Shown here: one piece after another, positions 1 to 7,969 of the stretch
Numbering within the stretch: the first letter of the stretch is position 1
Layout: each line of letters starts with the position of its first letter
Program-made: the position numbers and the translations under genes
NCBI RefSeq assembly: GCF_900142705.1
Contig: NZ_FRBV01000001.1
Span: 248,001-312,000, forward strand
Length of the DNA: 64,000 bases
Origin: Nitrosospira sp. Nsp11
Lineage (GTDB): Bacteria; Pseudomonadota; Gammaproteobacteria; Burkholderiales; Nitrosomonadaceae
Direction: 5' to 3'
The notes under the pieces: model-generated
What the model saw: only the letters and a program-made list of their open reading frames with translations
Databases searched by the model: none
What the model was told of the DNA's origin: nothing

Positions 1-249
1 AAGTGCCAGCCCTTGAGTTACGCCGCACGCAATGCGCAAGCCGGTGAACGACCCTGGCCCCGAGCCGAAAGCGATACCATCCAGTTGTCTCAGCGTCAAA
101 CCGGCCTCGTCCAGCGTGTGCCTCACCATAGGCAAAATCAGTTCAGAATGACGCTGTTCCGCAAGAATCTCCTGATTCAGGATCTCGCTATCCCACAATA
201 GTGCAACCGAGCAATATTCAGTAGATGTATCGAGAGCGAGAATTTTCAA
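1..249 (-). CDS. tsaB: TsaB, tRNA threonylcarbamoyladenosine biosynthesis (partial)
   Basis: The N-terminal 83 codons are present; the rest lies beyond the left window edge. The reading begins MKILALDTSTEYCSVAL and contains SGPGSFTGLRIA, the two signatures of the inactive ASKHA-fold partner TsaB (YeaZ). TsaB joins TsaD and TsaE to put the t6A modification on A37 of ANN-decoding tRNAs in the cytoplasm. The start is a TTG codon at 249, chosen because the conserved KILALDTS strand follows directly. The gene is divergent from the host-attachment-like gene, with about 150 bp between them. Confidence 0.9.
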   Translation of the reverse strand, partial: MKILALDTSTEYCSVALLWDSEILNQEILAEQRHSELILPMVRHTLDEAGLTLRQLDGIAFGSGPGSFTGLRIACGVTQGLAL

Positions 250-403
250 GGTAAAATTGAACGAATATTAAGTATTATACGAAGGCAAGATTCTGCCGAC
301 GGAAACTTCTGTTGAAATCGCGTTGTCAATTGATGAGCAACTCTTTACTCGCTTTTACTTGGTTGTACCTGGTTTTACTTTACCACCATCGGACGGAGGA
401 GTC

Positions 404-844
404 ATGAGCATCACGTGGATTCTGGTCGCAAACGCAAGCGCAGCATATCTTTACGCAAATTACGGACCCAAGAAAGGACTACAGAAACTCAAGGAATTCA
501 GACATGATGCCAGCAGGGAAAAGGGGCAGCATCTGGTTTCCGACCGTCCCGGACACAACAAGAGCCACGGCAACGGCTGCGGCTCCTATATTTCCTCCAC
601 CGATCCAAAACAACATGAAGCGCGGACCTTTGCCTGCCAGCTAGCCAGAGAACTGGAGCATGGCCGCACCACCAACAGTTATCAACGCCTGATCCTAGTT
701 GTGTCAACTCCGTTCATGGGCCTGATCAACAGCAATCTGGGAAGCCATGTACGAAATTTAGTAAGCGATACTTTTGAAAAGGATTACACCAAAGCTAGCG
801 AGAAATATCTGACAAGACACCTGGAAAGCTGCATTTATCTTTAA
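404..844 (+). CDS. Host attachment family protein (eRF1-like fold)
   Basis: This is a 146-aa protein of the 'required for attachment to host cells' family (Host_attach, related to bacterial archaeo-eRF1-like proteins). Recognisable parts are the ITWILVANASAAYLY opening strand, a central basic/His-rich segment, the FACQLARELEHGR helix and the LILVVSTPFMGLI strand. I start it at ATG 404 because GGAGGA lies 3 bp upstream; an in-frame start at 323 would add 27 residues with no ribosome site. The family was named from plant-associated bacteria and its biochemical role is unclear. A hairpin follows at 864-889. Confidence 0.75.
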   Translation: MSITWILVANASAAYLYANYGPKKGLQKLKEFRHDASREKGQHLVSDRPGHNKSHGNGCGSYISSTDPKQHEARTFACQLARELEHGRTTNSYQRLILVVSTPFMGLINSNLGSHVRNLVSDTFEKDYTKASEKYLTRHLESCIYL

Positions 845-863
845 TCATAAAAGAAACTCTGGC

Positions 864-889
864 GTCGGGTTGCGCTATGCAAACCCGAC
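864..889. repeat. REP-like hairpin / possible terminator
   Basis: The arms GTCGGGTT (864-871) and AACCCGAC (882-889) are perfectly complementary and are followed by a T-rich stretch. It could terminate the upstream host-attachment-like gene. The GTCGGG core resembles the REP hairpin at 6865-6919. Confidence 0.5.
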
Positions 890-1016
890 CTCTTCTTTGG
901 TATATTCGATAGTGCCGGCCTAATAAAAAAATCACTAAAAGTAGGGCGCAATAAGCAACGCGCATTGCGCCGTATGATTTTTCAATCGTTGGCCCTCCCC
1001 TGATGTGTTGCCAAAA

Positions 1017-1601
1017 TCAAGGTTTATTAGAAGTCTCCAAAGGCCAGCAGCGAATCGGCGTATAAATCGAGCCGTTGCTGGTCTGTTCCGATTTAACCAG
1101 CGACCATTCCCGCACCCGCCAGGCCATGGGCTCGGGCAATTCAGGCAACGGTTGGCAGAAGGCATTCCTCATCAACGTTATGTGTGGCGCATAAGCTCGC
1201 TGCTCCAACAAAAACCCGGCCGTGGAGATTGCTTCCTGTAGCGCGCTCACCAGATTGGCAAGTGCGTGAGGAACCTTGGCTGGCGCTAGATAAACGATAT
1301 GGTTATGTTTCCAGTAGCGAATCTCATCAATGACCAAATCAAAAGCAGGCAAGCTGGACTGGTTGATTCTATCGCCTGCCTCGTATAGCGCCTTCAGGCT
1401 GTCGGGATATACTTTTCCCACAAACACCAGCGTGAGATGAATGTTTTCTGCTTTTATTTTCCGTCCGCCGCAGAGCGATTCCAGCCGCAGTTGTTTTGCC
1501 AGTCCAGCCAGTTGCTTTTGCGCATCGTTGTCCGGCCATATTGCAAAAAAAATGCGGTAGGCTTTTCCCGCGCTTTCAGTATTTTCTTCAGTTGTCGGCA
1601 T
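1017..1601 (-). CDS. thpR: RNA 2',3'-cyclic phosphodiesterase (2H family)
   Basis: This 194-aa 2H phosphoesterase belongs to the old '2'-5' RNA ligase' family and hydrolyses 2',3'-cyclic phosphodiester ends on RNA. The two catalytic HxTx motifs are intact: HLTL at residues 55-58 and HITL at 140-143. It begins with the usual RIFFAIWPD strand after a 15-residue leader. Its start overlaps the 3' end of ispF by 14 bp, so the two are probably translationally coupled and read as ispF-thpR. The final C-terminal residues run into low-conservation sequence. Length is normal for the family. Confidence 0.85.
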   Translation of the reverse strand: MPTTEENTESAGKAYRIFFAIWPDNDAQKQLAGLAKQLRLESLCGGRKIKAENIHLTLVFVGKVYPDSLKALYEAGDRINQSSLPAFDLVIDEIRYWKHNHIVYLAPAKVPHALANLVSALQEAISTAGFLLEQRAYAPHITLMRNAFCQPLPELPEPMAWRVREWSLVKSEQTSNGSIYTPIRCWPLETSNKP

Positions 1602-2082
1602 TATCCAAGGTAATCAGGCATACGGCCTCCGCCTCTATCCCCTCGCCCCTTCCAACCGGGCCCAGGCGCTCCGCAGTCTTGGCCTTGATGTTGATATCCT
1701 CCGGTTGCATCCGAAGGTCATGTGCAATGTTGCTCAACATACCCGGAATATACGGCGCCATCTTGGGCGCCTGCGCTATGATAGTGGCATCAATGTTCAC
1801 GACCTTGTAACCACGCTCTGCCAGCAAGCCATAAACGTTATGCAACAGCACGCGGCTATCGATGTTTCTGTAACGGGGGTCGGTATCCGAAAAATGCCTG
1901 CCGATGTCGCCCAGCGCTGCCGCGCCCAGAAGCGCGTCGCATATCGCATGCAGCAGCACGTCTGCGTCGGAATGTCCGAGAAGACCCTTCTCGTAAGGAA
2001 TGGTCACACCGCCGATGATAAGCTTGCGGCCGTCAACCAGTTGATGTACATCGAACCCTTGCCCGATTCTTAACTTCTTCAC
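1588..2082 (-). CDS. ispF: 2-C-methyl-D-erythritol 2,4-cyclodiphosphate synthase
   Basis: This is the fifth enzyme of the MEP isoprenoid pathway; it converts CDP-ME 2-phosphate to ME-2,4-cyclodiphosphate. At 164 aa it has the usual length. Metal and substrate motifs are visible: GFDVHQL (Asp11, His13), [20 protein letters not shown], and the [13 protein letters not shown] loop. It is co-oriented with ispD, but about 184 bp separate the two and hold a small palindrome (ATTCCGGG/CCCGGAAT, 2173-2193). They are therefore not overlapping or fused, as they are in many proteobacteria. Confidence 0.95.
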   Translation of the reverse strand: MKKLRIGQGFDVHQLVDGRKLIIGGVTIPYEKGLLGHSDADVLLHAICDALLGAAALGDIGRHFSDTDPRYRNIDSRVLLHNVYGLLAERGYKVVNIDATIIAQAPKMAPYIPGMLSNIAHDLRMQPEDINIKAKTAERLGPVGRGEGIEAEAVCLITLDNADN

Positions 2083-2172
2083 CCTTTGCCTCTCTTCAGC
2101 TCTATGAATTCTCTTTCTCCGCTACCACTTAGCGGGCAAACAGTACCAAACGTTATCGGTGGTTTGGACTGA

Positions 2173-2193
2173 ATTCCGGGTCAACCCCGGAAT
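2173..2193. repeat. Small palindrome between ispD and ispF
   Basis: The arms ATTCCGGG (2173-2180) and CCCGGAAT (2186-2193) form an 8-bp hairpin with a 5-nt loop. No T-run follows on either strand, so a simple intrinsic terminator is unlikely. The sequence around it (CCCGGAATGAC) resembles common intergenic REP-like debris. Confidence 0.35.
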
Positions 2194-2266
2194 GACGAGA
2201 TTTATGTTATTTTCTCAGAGATGGGATGATAGCTCATGGGTAAAACAGAGCACTCCGATCTCCCAT

Positions 2267-2962
2267 TCAAAAATTTTTCAGTATCAGTTCCGCCAACGCC
2301 AGATCCTGCGGATAAGTCACTTTCAGATTGCGCGCATCGCTCAGGACCAGCTTGGGTTTCAGGCCGAGCGCTTCAATCGCGCCCGCATCGTCGGTCATGG
2401 TCATGCCGCCTGTCCTGCTCAACGCGTCCACCAGTAGCCCGTGACGAAACATCTGTGGCGTTTGGGCCTGCCATAGATTCTCTCTTGATTCGGTACGCTC
2501 AACCCGGCCACTGCCATCGCTGCGCTTCAGCGTGTCCGCCACCGGAACCGCAAGTAGTCCTCCTACCTCATCGTCAGCCAGTTCATTCATCAACTTGTCG
2601 AGTTGCGCGTTGCTTAAACAAGGCCGTGCTGCATCGTGCACCAACACCCAGTCGTGATTTTTCATGGCAGAGGCTTCCCCTGCTGCTTTCAAACCATTCA
2701 GCACGGTTTCCGCACGGGTCGTACCGCCGCATTCGATCACGATCAATTTGTCAGAAAATTCCGACCAGTCATGCCGCATCCATTCTCTATCGGCAGGCGC
2801 AAGGATCACGAACACGGAAGTAATTCGCGAAGACCCGCACAGCGTCTTTAATGTTTGATAAATCATCGGCTTGCCAGCCAGTCGCAAATATTGTTTGGGA
2901 AGCTCATCGCCCATGCGTGAACCGGAGCCTGCTGCGGGAATTAGGGCAAAAAAATTTGTCAT
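2267..2962 (-). CDS. ispD: 2-C-methyl-D-erythritol 4-phosphate cytidylyltransferase
   Basis: This 231-aa cytoplasmic enzyme makes CDP-ME from MEP and CTP in the MEP isoprenoid pathway. The nucleotidyltransferase loop [17 protein letters not shown] lies near residues 9-26, VLVHDAARP marks the second substrate loop, and [14 protein letters not shown] and [12 protein letters not shown] complete the family pattern. It lies upstream of ispF on the same strand. Length and motifs are standard. Confidence 0.95.
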   Translation of the reverse strand: MTNFFALIPAAGSGSRMGDELPKQYLRLAGKPMIYQTLKTLCGSSRITSVFVILAPADREWMRHDWSEFSDKLIVIECGGTTRAETVLNGLKAAGEASAMKNHDWVLVHDAARPCLSNAQLDKLMNELADDEVGGLLAVPVADTLKRSDGSGRVERTESRENLWQAQTPQMFRHGLLVDALSRTGGMTMTDDAGAIEALGLKPKLVLSDARNLKVTYPQDLALAELILKNF

Positions 2963-3392
2963 TCTTGTGATGGAAGTAGCTCAGACTGATCTAATGGGTG
3001 AAAGATAAAATATGTGGGCCACGTGCTAACGCCGAATATTGAACGCTGACTGGTCAAACCCAAGTGACCGTGGGTCAAATCCCGTAAAGCAGGCTGCAAA
3101 TACTTTCATTGATACTTCGACAAACAAAACCGCCTGAATTATCTCCACATATTCTACACAAGATAGCGCGGGTTTTCTCGCAAAAATGCGTTTGTCTTAT
3201 TTCATCAGCTACATCGCACGGTTACCCTGTGATGCCGACGCCACCTGTAAAATCTTACAGCTATCCAGCGGTTTAATCTTGTTTTCTAATAGTTATATCG
3301 TAGGGCTTGAAGTAAAGAGCAGTTACAAGCAATTTTTAGCACTCCTTATGAAATAAAGGTTAACTAGCAGTCGCTCAGCTTTCAGGAAAAAT
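2963..3392. other. Intergenic, no gene seen
   Basis: This 430-bp AT-richer divergent gap lies between ispD and the sigma-54-activator gene and must hold both promoters. I see no open reading frame with a credible start and no complete tRNA or rRNA. A short T-loop-like string near 3070 is not part of a cloverleaf. Confidence 0.5.
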
Positions 3393-4364
3393 ATGATTGG
3401 ACAGTCAGCTGCTTTCATAAGGAACACTCAACTCATCGAGAAAATTGCGCGTTGCGATGCGCCCGTTGTTATTGAGGGTGAAACCGGCACCGGCAAGGAA
3501 TTGGTCGCGCGGGCCATTCACGATAGGGGAACCAGGGCTGGTTATCCCTTTGTTCCGGTCAATTGCGGAGCCATCCCCGACACGTTGATCGAGAATGAGC
3601 TATTTGGCCATGAACGCGGTGCTTATACAGGTGCCCAATCGAAACGCCTCGGCCTCATCGCGCATGCACAATCCGGAACGCTCTTCCTGGATGAAATCGA
3701 TGCGCTATCTCCAAAAGCGCAAGTTACCCTATTGCGATTTTTTCAGGATCAGCAATATTCTCCGCTGGGCGGGGGTATCGCGCGCGCTGCAAATGTGAGA
3801 GTGATCGTTGCCAGTAACAGAAACTTGACCCAACTGGCGGAGAAGGGTGAATTCCGGCTTGACCTGCTATTTCGGCTTAAAATCATGCACCTTACCCTGC
3901 CCCCGCTGCGAGAGCGCCAAGGCGACGCCGCGCTTTTAGCAGTCCACTTTCTGCATGCGTGCGTAGCGCGCTTTGGCTGCGTTGAAAAAACACTCCACCC
4001 CGAGACGATTACCTGGTTTGATAACTATAGTTGGCCGGGCAATATCCGCGAACTGGAAAACCTCATTTATCGAGAGTGTTTGCTCACCGATGGGTTAACT
4101 ATCAATATTGCGCCACTAGCATCCGCAGCTGTGGAGCGTCGGGCCGGGTTTGACCGCCGCCGCCCGAACTTCATCTATTTGAATTTCGCAGAGGCCAAAA
4201 ATCATGCAATTGCGAAATTCGAACAATATTACCTCGCTCAAGCCCTGACCAAGGCGGGGGGGGGGAATGTAAGCAAGGCCGCCAATCTGGTAGGTAAAGA
4301 TCGGCGGGCGTTCGGAAAGCTGTTGAAGAAACACGGTATAGACAAGAATATCCACTGCGTTTAG
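3393..4364 (+). CDS. Sigma-54-dependent AAA+ activator without receiver domain
   Basis: This 323-aa bacterial enhancer-binding protein remodels sigma-54 RNA polymerase. The AAA+ core starts almost at residue 1. Walker A GETGTGKE is at residues 29-36, the sigma-54 contact loop reads GAYTGA (a known variant of GAFTGA), Walker B is LFLDEID, and WPGNIREL is the sensor-2 region. A Fis-type helix-turn-helix forms the C-terminus. No N-terminal receiver, GAF or PAS domain exists, so it is either constitutively competent or controlled by a partner. Ten consecutive G bases (4256-4265) encode an extra glycine just before the recognition helices, where the family usually has AGGN. A length change there would alter the DNA-binding domain. 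Target genes are not evident nearby. Confidence 0.85.
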   Translation: MIGQSAAFIRNTQLIEKIARCDAPVVIEGETGTGKELVARAIHDRGTRAGYPFVPVNCGAIPDTLIENELFGHERGAYTGAQSKRLGLIAHAQSGTLFLDEIDALSPKAQVTLLRFFQDQQYSPLGGGIARAANVRVIVASNRNLTQLAEKGEFRLDLLFRLKIMHLTLPPLRERQGDAALLAVHFLHACVARFGCVEKTLHPETITWFDNYSWPGNIRELENLIYRECLLTDGLTINIAPLASAAVERRAGFDRRRPNFIYLNFAEAKNHAIAKFEQYYLAQALTKAGGGNVSKAANLVGKDRRAFGKLLKKHGIDKNIHCV

Positions 4365-4788
4365 CGTTACCTCCCCTCTTTCCAGGATTTTTCTGGGCCG
4401 TTCATTTAATCCACTCAGACATACCCGATATAGCTCAACATATAAAGGGTCAAACTGGTTGTGTTGTTGTGATTCAATTTAGCTCCTTTCGCTAACTTCC
4501 CCCACCATCGTGCTACGCCGAATGCTCCAGCCAAAGGCTGAGCAACTGGCAGGCGTGCGCCAAGTCATTAGATATCTATAGCGGGTCAATTTCAACCCGG
4601 TGTGGGTATTTCTTCACCCAATGCCATCCATATCATATAGGCACTTGATTTCACTCTGGAAAGTTCCAGTGAATATCCGACTGCCGCCCGTAGCGAATCA
4701 TTTTACTCCAAAAATATGACCACCCTACCGAGTGGTTTATTCCACAAGTCACTGACAATTTGGCCTTTTATATAACGATGAGGCTGGC
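4365..4788. other. Intergenic, no gene seen
   Basis: About 420 bp follow the activator gene before the IS-disrupted patch. No credible coding frame or RNA gene is visible on either strand. Confidence 0.45.
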
Positions 4789-4917
4789 ATGGATATTGCT
4801 AAAATCAAAGATGAAAATCCGGATATGAGCGATCTTATCAATATTATAAATCGTCGGCTTGCAGCTAATGGCAGGTACTGCCTTAAAACTCGTCTGCCAT
4901 CTGGAGCCGAAACCTGA
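4789..4917 (+). pseudogene. Short ORF fragment cut by IS3 end
   Basis: The frame opens at ATG 4789 with GAGG 5 bp upstream and reads MDIAKIKDENPDMSDLIN and onward for about 42 codons with natural protein composition. Its stop codon (TGA, 4915-4917) is the first triplet of the inferred IS3 left terminus TGAACCGCCCCGGG, so the gene appears truncated by that insertion. I do not recognise the family. It could also be a chance frame. Confidence 0.35.
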
Positions 4918-4961
4918 ACCGCCCCGGGTTTTGAGGAGGCTCCAACATCTGAGAGAAATGG
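4915..4961 (+). mobile_element. Left end and leader of an IS3-family element
   Basis: The string begins TGAACCGCCCCGGGTT and continues through a GGAGGCTCC segment to GAGAGAAATGG. This resembles terminal and leader sequence of IS3-type elements in betaproteobacteria. The leader is interrupted here. Its continuation, AAATGGAGCC then ATG, is found 1.4 kb away at 6388-6400. Removing 4962-6387 restores a continuous leader running into the OrfA start at 6398. Confidence 0.6.
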
Positions 4962-5084
4962 TATGGACGCCTCCCACCCGTGAGGAATGGTAGGGAAGGA
5001 TGGGACTTTCACGGGCTATTGGCATTGGCGTGATGACGGTGGAAGATCGCATAAATCTTCACATTGCAAACCGGAGGAGCCGAG

Positions 5085-6122
5085 ATGAAGCTGACGCCAG
5101 TTGGAATCGATATTGCAAAGATGGTCTTCCAAGTGCACTACGTGGACGAGGAAACGGGTGAGATCGTGAACAAGCCCGTCAAACGTGCGGTGTTTCTAGA
5201 ACATTTCGCGAACCGGTCGTCGTGCCTCGTCGGAATGGAGGCGTGCGGCGGTGCGCACCACTGGGCGCGGAAACTGTTGAAGATGGGTCATCAGGTCAAG
5301 TTGATGCCGGGAGAATTCGTGAAGGCGTTCAACATCCGCAACAAGAACGACGCGGCGGATGCTCGGGCGATCTGGCTGGCGGTGCAGCAACCAAGCAAGG
5401 CGGTCGCGGTTAAAACCGAAATGCAGCAGGCAATGCTGGCGCTGCACCGGATGCGCGAACAACTGGTGAAGTTCAGGACGATGCAGATCAACGGTTTACG
5501 CGGGCTGCTGACCGAGTACGGCGAGGTGACGGCTAAAGGACGGGCATCGCTTGACAAGGCGATACCGGAAATCCTTGCCCGGGTGGCGGAGCGTTTGCCA
5601 GCGGTGCTGATCGACACGTTGCGTGAGCAGTGGAACGGACTGACGAATCTGGACGAGCAGATCGCAGCGATTGAGCGCCGGATGCGCGAATGGAAGAAGG
5701 ACGATCGCGCCGTGAAAGCGATCAGTGAGATCCCCGGCGTGGGGTTGCTGACCGCAACCGCGGCGGTCGCGATGATGGGCGACGCGAAGGCGTTTCGATC
5801 AGGGAGGGAGTTTGCCGCGTGGGCAGGACTGGTGCCGAAGCAGACCGGTTCGGGCGGCAAGGTGAATCTTCACGGCATCAGTAAGCGCGGCGACACCTAT
5901 CTGCGCACGCTGCTGATCCACGGCGCACGCAGTGTGTTGATAAACGCGAAGGCCCCAGGTCCGTGGGTCGAACAGATGAAGCAGAGGCGGCATACGAATG
6001 TGGTGACTGTCGCCCTGGCAAACAGGATAGCGCGAACGATCTGGGCGGTGCTTGCCCATGACCGACCGTACCAAAAAGGATACGTAAGCGTGAAGCCGGC
6101 GTTAGCGGTAACCACCAGATGA
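5085..6122 (+). CDS. IS110/IS1111-group transposase
   Basis: This 345-aa recombinase has an N-terminal RuvC-like DEDD domain (VGIDIAKMVFQVH at residue 5; KNDAADARAI near 92-101) and a C-terminal Transposase_20 domain. The latter includes the helix-hairpin-helix ISEIPGVGLLTA and the block FAAWAGLVPKQTGSGGK, whose Ser acts as nucleophile in the family. I start at ATG 5085 because GGAGG lies about 8 bp upstream; an earlier in-frame codon would include that site. The gene looks intact, so the copy may still be active. Confidence 0.92.
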   Translation: MKLTPVGIDIAKMVFQVHYVDEETGEIVNKPVKRAVFLEHFANRSSCLVGMEACGGAHHWARKLLKMGHQVKLMPGEFVKAFNIRNKNDAADARAIWLAVQQPSKAVAVKTEMQQAMLALHRMREQLVKFRTMQINGLRGLLTEYGEVTAKGRASLDKAIPEILARVAERLPAVLIDTLREQWNGLTNLDEQIAAIERRMREWKKDDRAVKAISEIPGVGLLTATAAVAMMGDAKAFRSGREFAAWAGLVPKQTGSGGKVNLHGISKRGDTYLRTLLIHGARSVLINAKAPGPWVEQMKQRRHTNVVTVALANRIARTIWAVLAHDRPYQKGYVSVKPALAVTTR

Positions 6123-6372
6123 GAGGTTGACTCTGTAAAGATGGAACGTCTATCTAGGTTGCGTTGGGAATCGATAGCGATGGCAACACAGGTCGGACCG
6201 GGATCCGCCAAACCTGAATGGCTCCAAGAACTTCGAGTTCGCGAGAGAAATGAGGTGCGGGTCAGCGGAATCCATAGTGGCCCGCAGCGGAAGGATCGGC
6301 TGCAACAAGGCCGGATATAAAGCTGCGAACCGTTCCTGTCACGTCAGACCAACTCGAAGTCCCTTGCAAAAC
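6123..6372 (+). ncRNA. Predicted bridge/seek RNA region of the IS110-family element
   Basis: The stretch is 250 bp, non-coding and inside the element, between the transposase stop and the right inverted repeat. IS110-family recombinases use a structured RNA made from a non-coding end of the element to pair donor and target DNA; in the IS1111 group it lies 3' of the gene. I infer its presence from position and length only. I did not fold it, and exact ends are unknown. Confidence 0.45.
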
Positions 6373-6397
6373 GGGAGGCGTCCATATAAATGGAGCC

Positions 6398-6575
6398 ATG
6401 AAAAAATCAAACAAGTTTTCCCCCGAGGTACGTGAGCGTGCGGTACGCATGGTGCTCGAACACCGCGGCGAGTACTCCTCCCTGTGGGCGGCCATCGAGT
6501 CCATTGCGCCCAAGATAGGATGTGTGCCACAGACATTGAACGAATGGGTGCGCAAGCACGAGGTCGAGACCGAGA
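6398..6575 (+). pseudogene. IS3-family OrfA, 3'-truncated
   Basis: The frame begins [20 protein letters not shown] and continues through a helix-turn-helix ([20 protein letters not shown]) typical of IS3 OrfA. Homology ends at about residue 60. From roughly 6575 the opposite strand reads as a TIR domain instead, so the 3' part of orfA and all of orfB are missing. The ribosome site GGAG immediately before ATG 6398 is contributed by the IS3 leader. The IS110-type element has cut that leader. Confidence 0.8.
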
Positions 6576-6735
6576 TTCGCTCTTCAATGACCTTCGCAAA
6601 TTCGGCACCGGGCGCAATGGCATCCAGATCGCGAAAGACCTGTTCTTTACCGAAGTGATGGGCTAAACGATCATACAGTCGACCAGCGGAAGCAGCGCTG
6701 TCGTCTCGCCGATAACTGATGAAAATGCCAGCCAT
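6576..6735 (-). pseudogene. TIR-domain protein, N-terminal fragment
   Basis: Reading leftward from ATG 6735, the product starts MAGIFISYRRDDSAASAGRL and goes on to [19 protein letters not shown]. This is the first half of a bacterial TIR domain, including the FISYRRDD strand/BB-loop region. It breaks at about residue 53 where IS3 OrfA sequence begins. The part that should hold the catalytic Glu of NAD-cleaving TIRs is gone. Intact bacterial homologues are often signalling or anti-phage proteins. This one should be inactive. Confidence 0.75.
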
Positions 6736-6864
6736 TAAATTCCTCATCGTTGACGACGACCGGTTTCAGGCGCATTGGTATGCACGCTATAGGATTCGAG
6801 CGGGCGTTAAGCGGACAAAATACATGCAAGAAATTCCAGTGAGACGCTGATTATTAAATTCATA

Positions 6865-6919
6865 GTAGGTCGGGCTCTGCCCGACAACGTTTTTGATCGT
6901 CGGGCAGAGCCCGACCTAC
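6865..6919. repeat. REP-type inverted repeat pair
   Basis: GTAGGTCGGGCTCTGCCCGA (6865-6884) is perfectly mirrored at 6900-6919 around a 15-nt spacer. Each arm also contains its own CGGGC-TCT-GCCCG mini-hairpin, the classic architecture of a paired REP (BIME-like) element. RAYT transposases, which mobilise such repeats, occur at 50.9 and 53.9 kb in this window. Confidence 0.85.
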
Positions 6920-7040
6920 CGCGCTTGTCAATAAATTTGTTCAAGACCTAGTGCGCCAGCCCTGGAATGACGAAAATTCCTCGCATTTGCCTCGGAATGA
7001 ACGGGTTCAAATATCCATTGCCATGATGGTATCCGCCCGG

Positions 7041-7071
7041 ACAAAAAACAAAAAACCCCGCAATAGCGGGG
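7041..7071 (-). terminator. Intrinsic terminator after zapD
   Basis: The stem CCCCGC/GCGGGG (7056-7061, 7066-7071) has an AATA loop. It is followed on the minus strand by a long T-rich run. It ends the leftward coaE-zapD transcript. Confidence 0.85.
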
Positions 7072-7105
7072 CGAGTATCGATTCCATGAATTGGCCTGAA
7101 ACTTC

Positions 7106-7861
7106 CTACAGATTACAGAAAGTCAACTCAAACTCTACATCTTCTTCATATATTCTGGTTTTCTGCCTTGAACCCGAGATGACGAAACGGATGTTAAGAG
7201 CATATTTATTAGCGCTGATTTCGGGTACGCACGGCAGACTCTCGTCTACCTTCAGGCACAGCATATGCGCTACCCGCGCCGACCCCATCTGTTGATAAAC
7301 ACCCCGGTGAGCGGTATGCCGAATTGTCTTGCCGCTGTTTCGCAACAGGTGCAATACGATGCTGAAACCATTTTCCAGCGGCAACATCGGTGCAAGCCAT
7401 TCGTTGAGATCGCTGCGCCGCACCGCAGGATCCTGATGCAGCCAATAGTGATACGAGGGCAAGTCGAATTCGCATGCGCCTCCCGGTATTCCGACACGTT
7501 GCTTTATGCTCATCAGCCATTCATTGTCCCGCATGTGTTCGCCGATTTTCCCCGACATGCCCAGCATGCTCTGAGAGGCGGCCTGTATATTGGTCAATAC
7601 TTGATTCAGCGCGCCTTCCGAAATGTCCGGCCTTCGGCGCAACACCTCCAACGCGTGCTTCTGCCGCTCCAGTTCCTGCAGCAAATCCGATTTCATATCG
7701 GCGCGGCTCGTAACATCCAGTATTTCAAACAGGGTAACGAGCGCGGAGTGGTGCTGAAAAGCGTCCTTTTTTGCGGAAAAGAAAGCCACCTTGTCAAACA
7801 GGTCCTCAAGCCGCAGCAAGGTGCGGATGCGCTCGTTAAGAGGATGCTCGTAACAAATCAC
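7106..7861 (-). CDS. zapD: Cell division protein ZapD (YacF)
   Basis: This 251-aa cytoplasmic FtsZ-bundling factor helps assemble the Z-ring. The family pattern is clear: the YEHPLNERIRTLLRLEDLF opening, LLQELERQKHALEVL, and the CEFDLPSYHYWL block near the middle. It lies downstream of coaE on the same strand, the common proteobacterial order (pilD-coaE-zapD-yacG). Here no pilD or yacG accompanies them. The terminator at 7041-7071 closes the unit. Confidence 0.92.
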   Translation of the reverse strand: MICYEHPLNERIRTLLRLEDLFDKVAFFSAKKDAFQHHSALVTLFEILDVTSRADMKSDLLQELERQKHALEVLRRRPDISEGALNQVLTNIQAASQSMLGMSGKIGEHMRDNEWLMSIKQRVGIPGGACEFDLPSYHYWLHQDPAVRRSDLNEWLAPMLPLENGFSIVLHLLRNSGKTIRHTAHRGVYQQMGSARVAHMLCLKVDESLPCVPEISANKYALNIRFVISGSRQKTRIYEEDVEFELTFCNL

Positions 7862-7969
7862 GGCAATGGTCTGAAAGGGGAAATGGAACGGACAGGGTAC
7901 GTGATATTGTGCTGAAAAACAGAATTCTAAATCAAATAGCGTGCAATAAACGTAAAATGCCGGTAGAAC

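Larger units (their letters stand above)
4962..6387 (+). mobile_element. IS110-family (IS1111-group) insertion sequence
   Basis: The element carries one transposase gene and is bounded by a perfect 14-bp inverted repeat: TATGGACGCCTCCC at 4962-4975 and its reverse complement at 6373-6386. Such inverted ends mark the IS1111 group; classical IS110 members lack them. AAATGG is present at both junctions (4956-4961 and 6388-6393). The insertion point is inside an IS3 leader. The unusually long non-coding segment after the transposase (6123-6372) is where members of this group encode their guide RNA. Confidence 0.8.
6748..7105. other. Intergenic with REP pair and terminator
   Basis: This 358-bp gap holds the REP inverted repeat at 6865-6919 and the terminator of the coaE-zapD transcript at 7041-7071. 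I see no credible gene. A short frame at 6719 that opens like a receiver domain is treated as chance. Confidence 0.5.

Noticed and set aside
498-707. Minus-strand frame inside the host-attachment-like gene
   Set aside because: Antisense shadow with Trp/Arg/Cys-rich, non-natural composition.
3060-3110. T-loop-like string suggesting a tRNA
   Set aside because: No matching acceptor, D or anticodon stems could be found around it.
6262-6747. Full minus-strand frame of 161 codons as one gene
   Set aside because: Only the first ~57 codons are TIR-like; the rest is the antisense of IS3 OrfA and of the IS110-type right end.
6719-6850. Short frame opening MKMPAIKFLIVDDDRFQAH, like a receiver domain
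   Set aside because: Only 43 codons; homology ends at once, and it overlaps the start of the TIR fragment on the other strand. Probably chance.
6865-6919. CRISPR-like repeat
   Set aside because: Only one inverted pair with no spacers or regular array; it is a REP pair.
7265-7915. 216-codon plus-strand frame opposite zapD
   Set aside because: Antisense shadow of a well-supported zapD gene.
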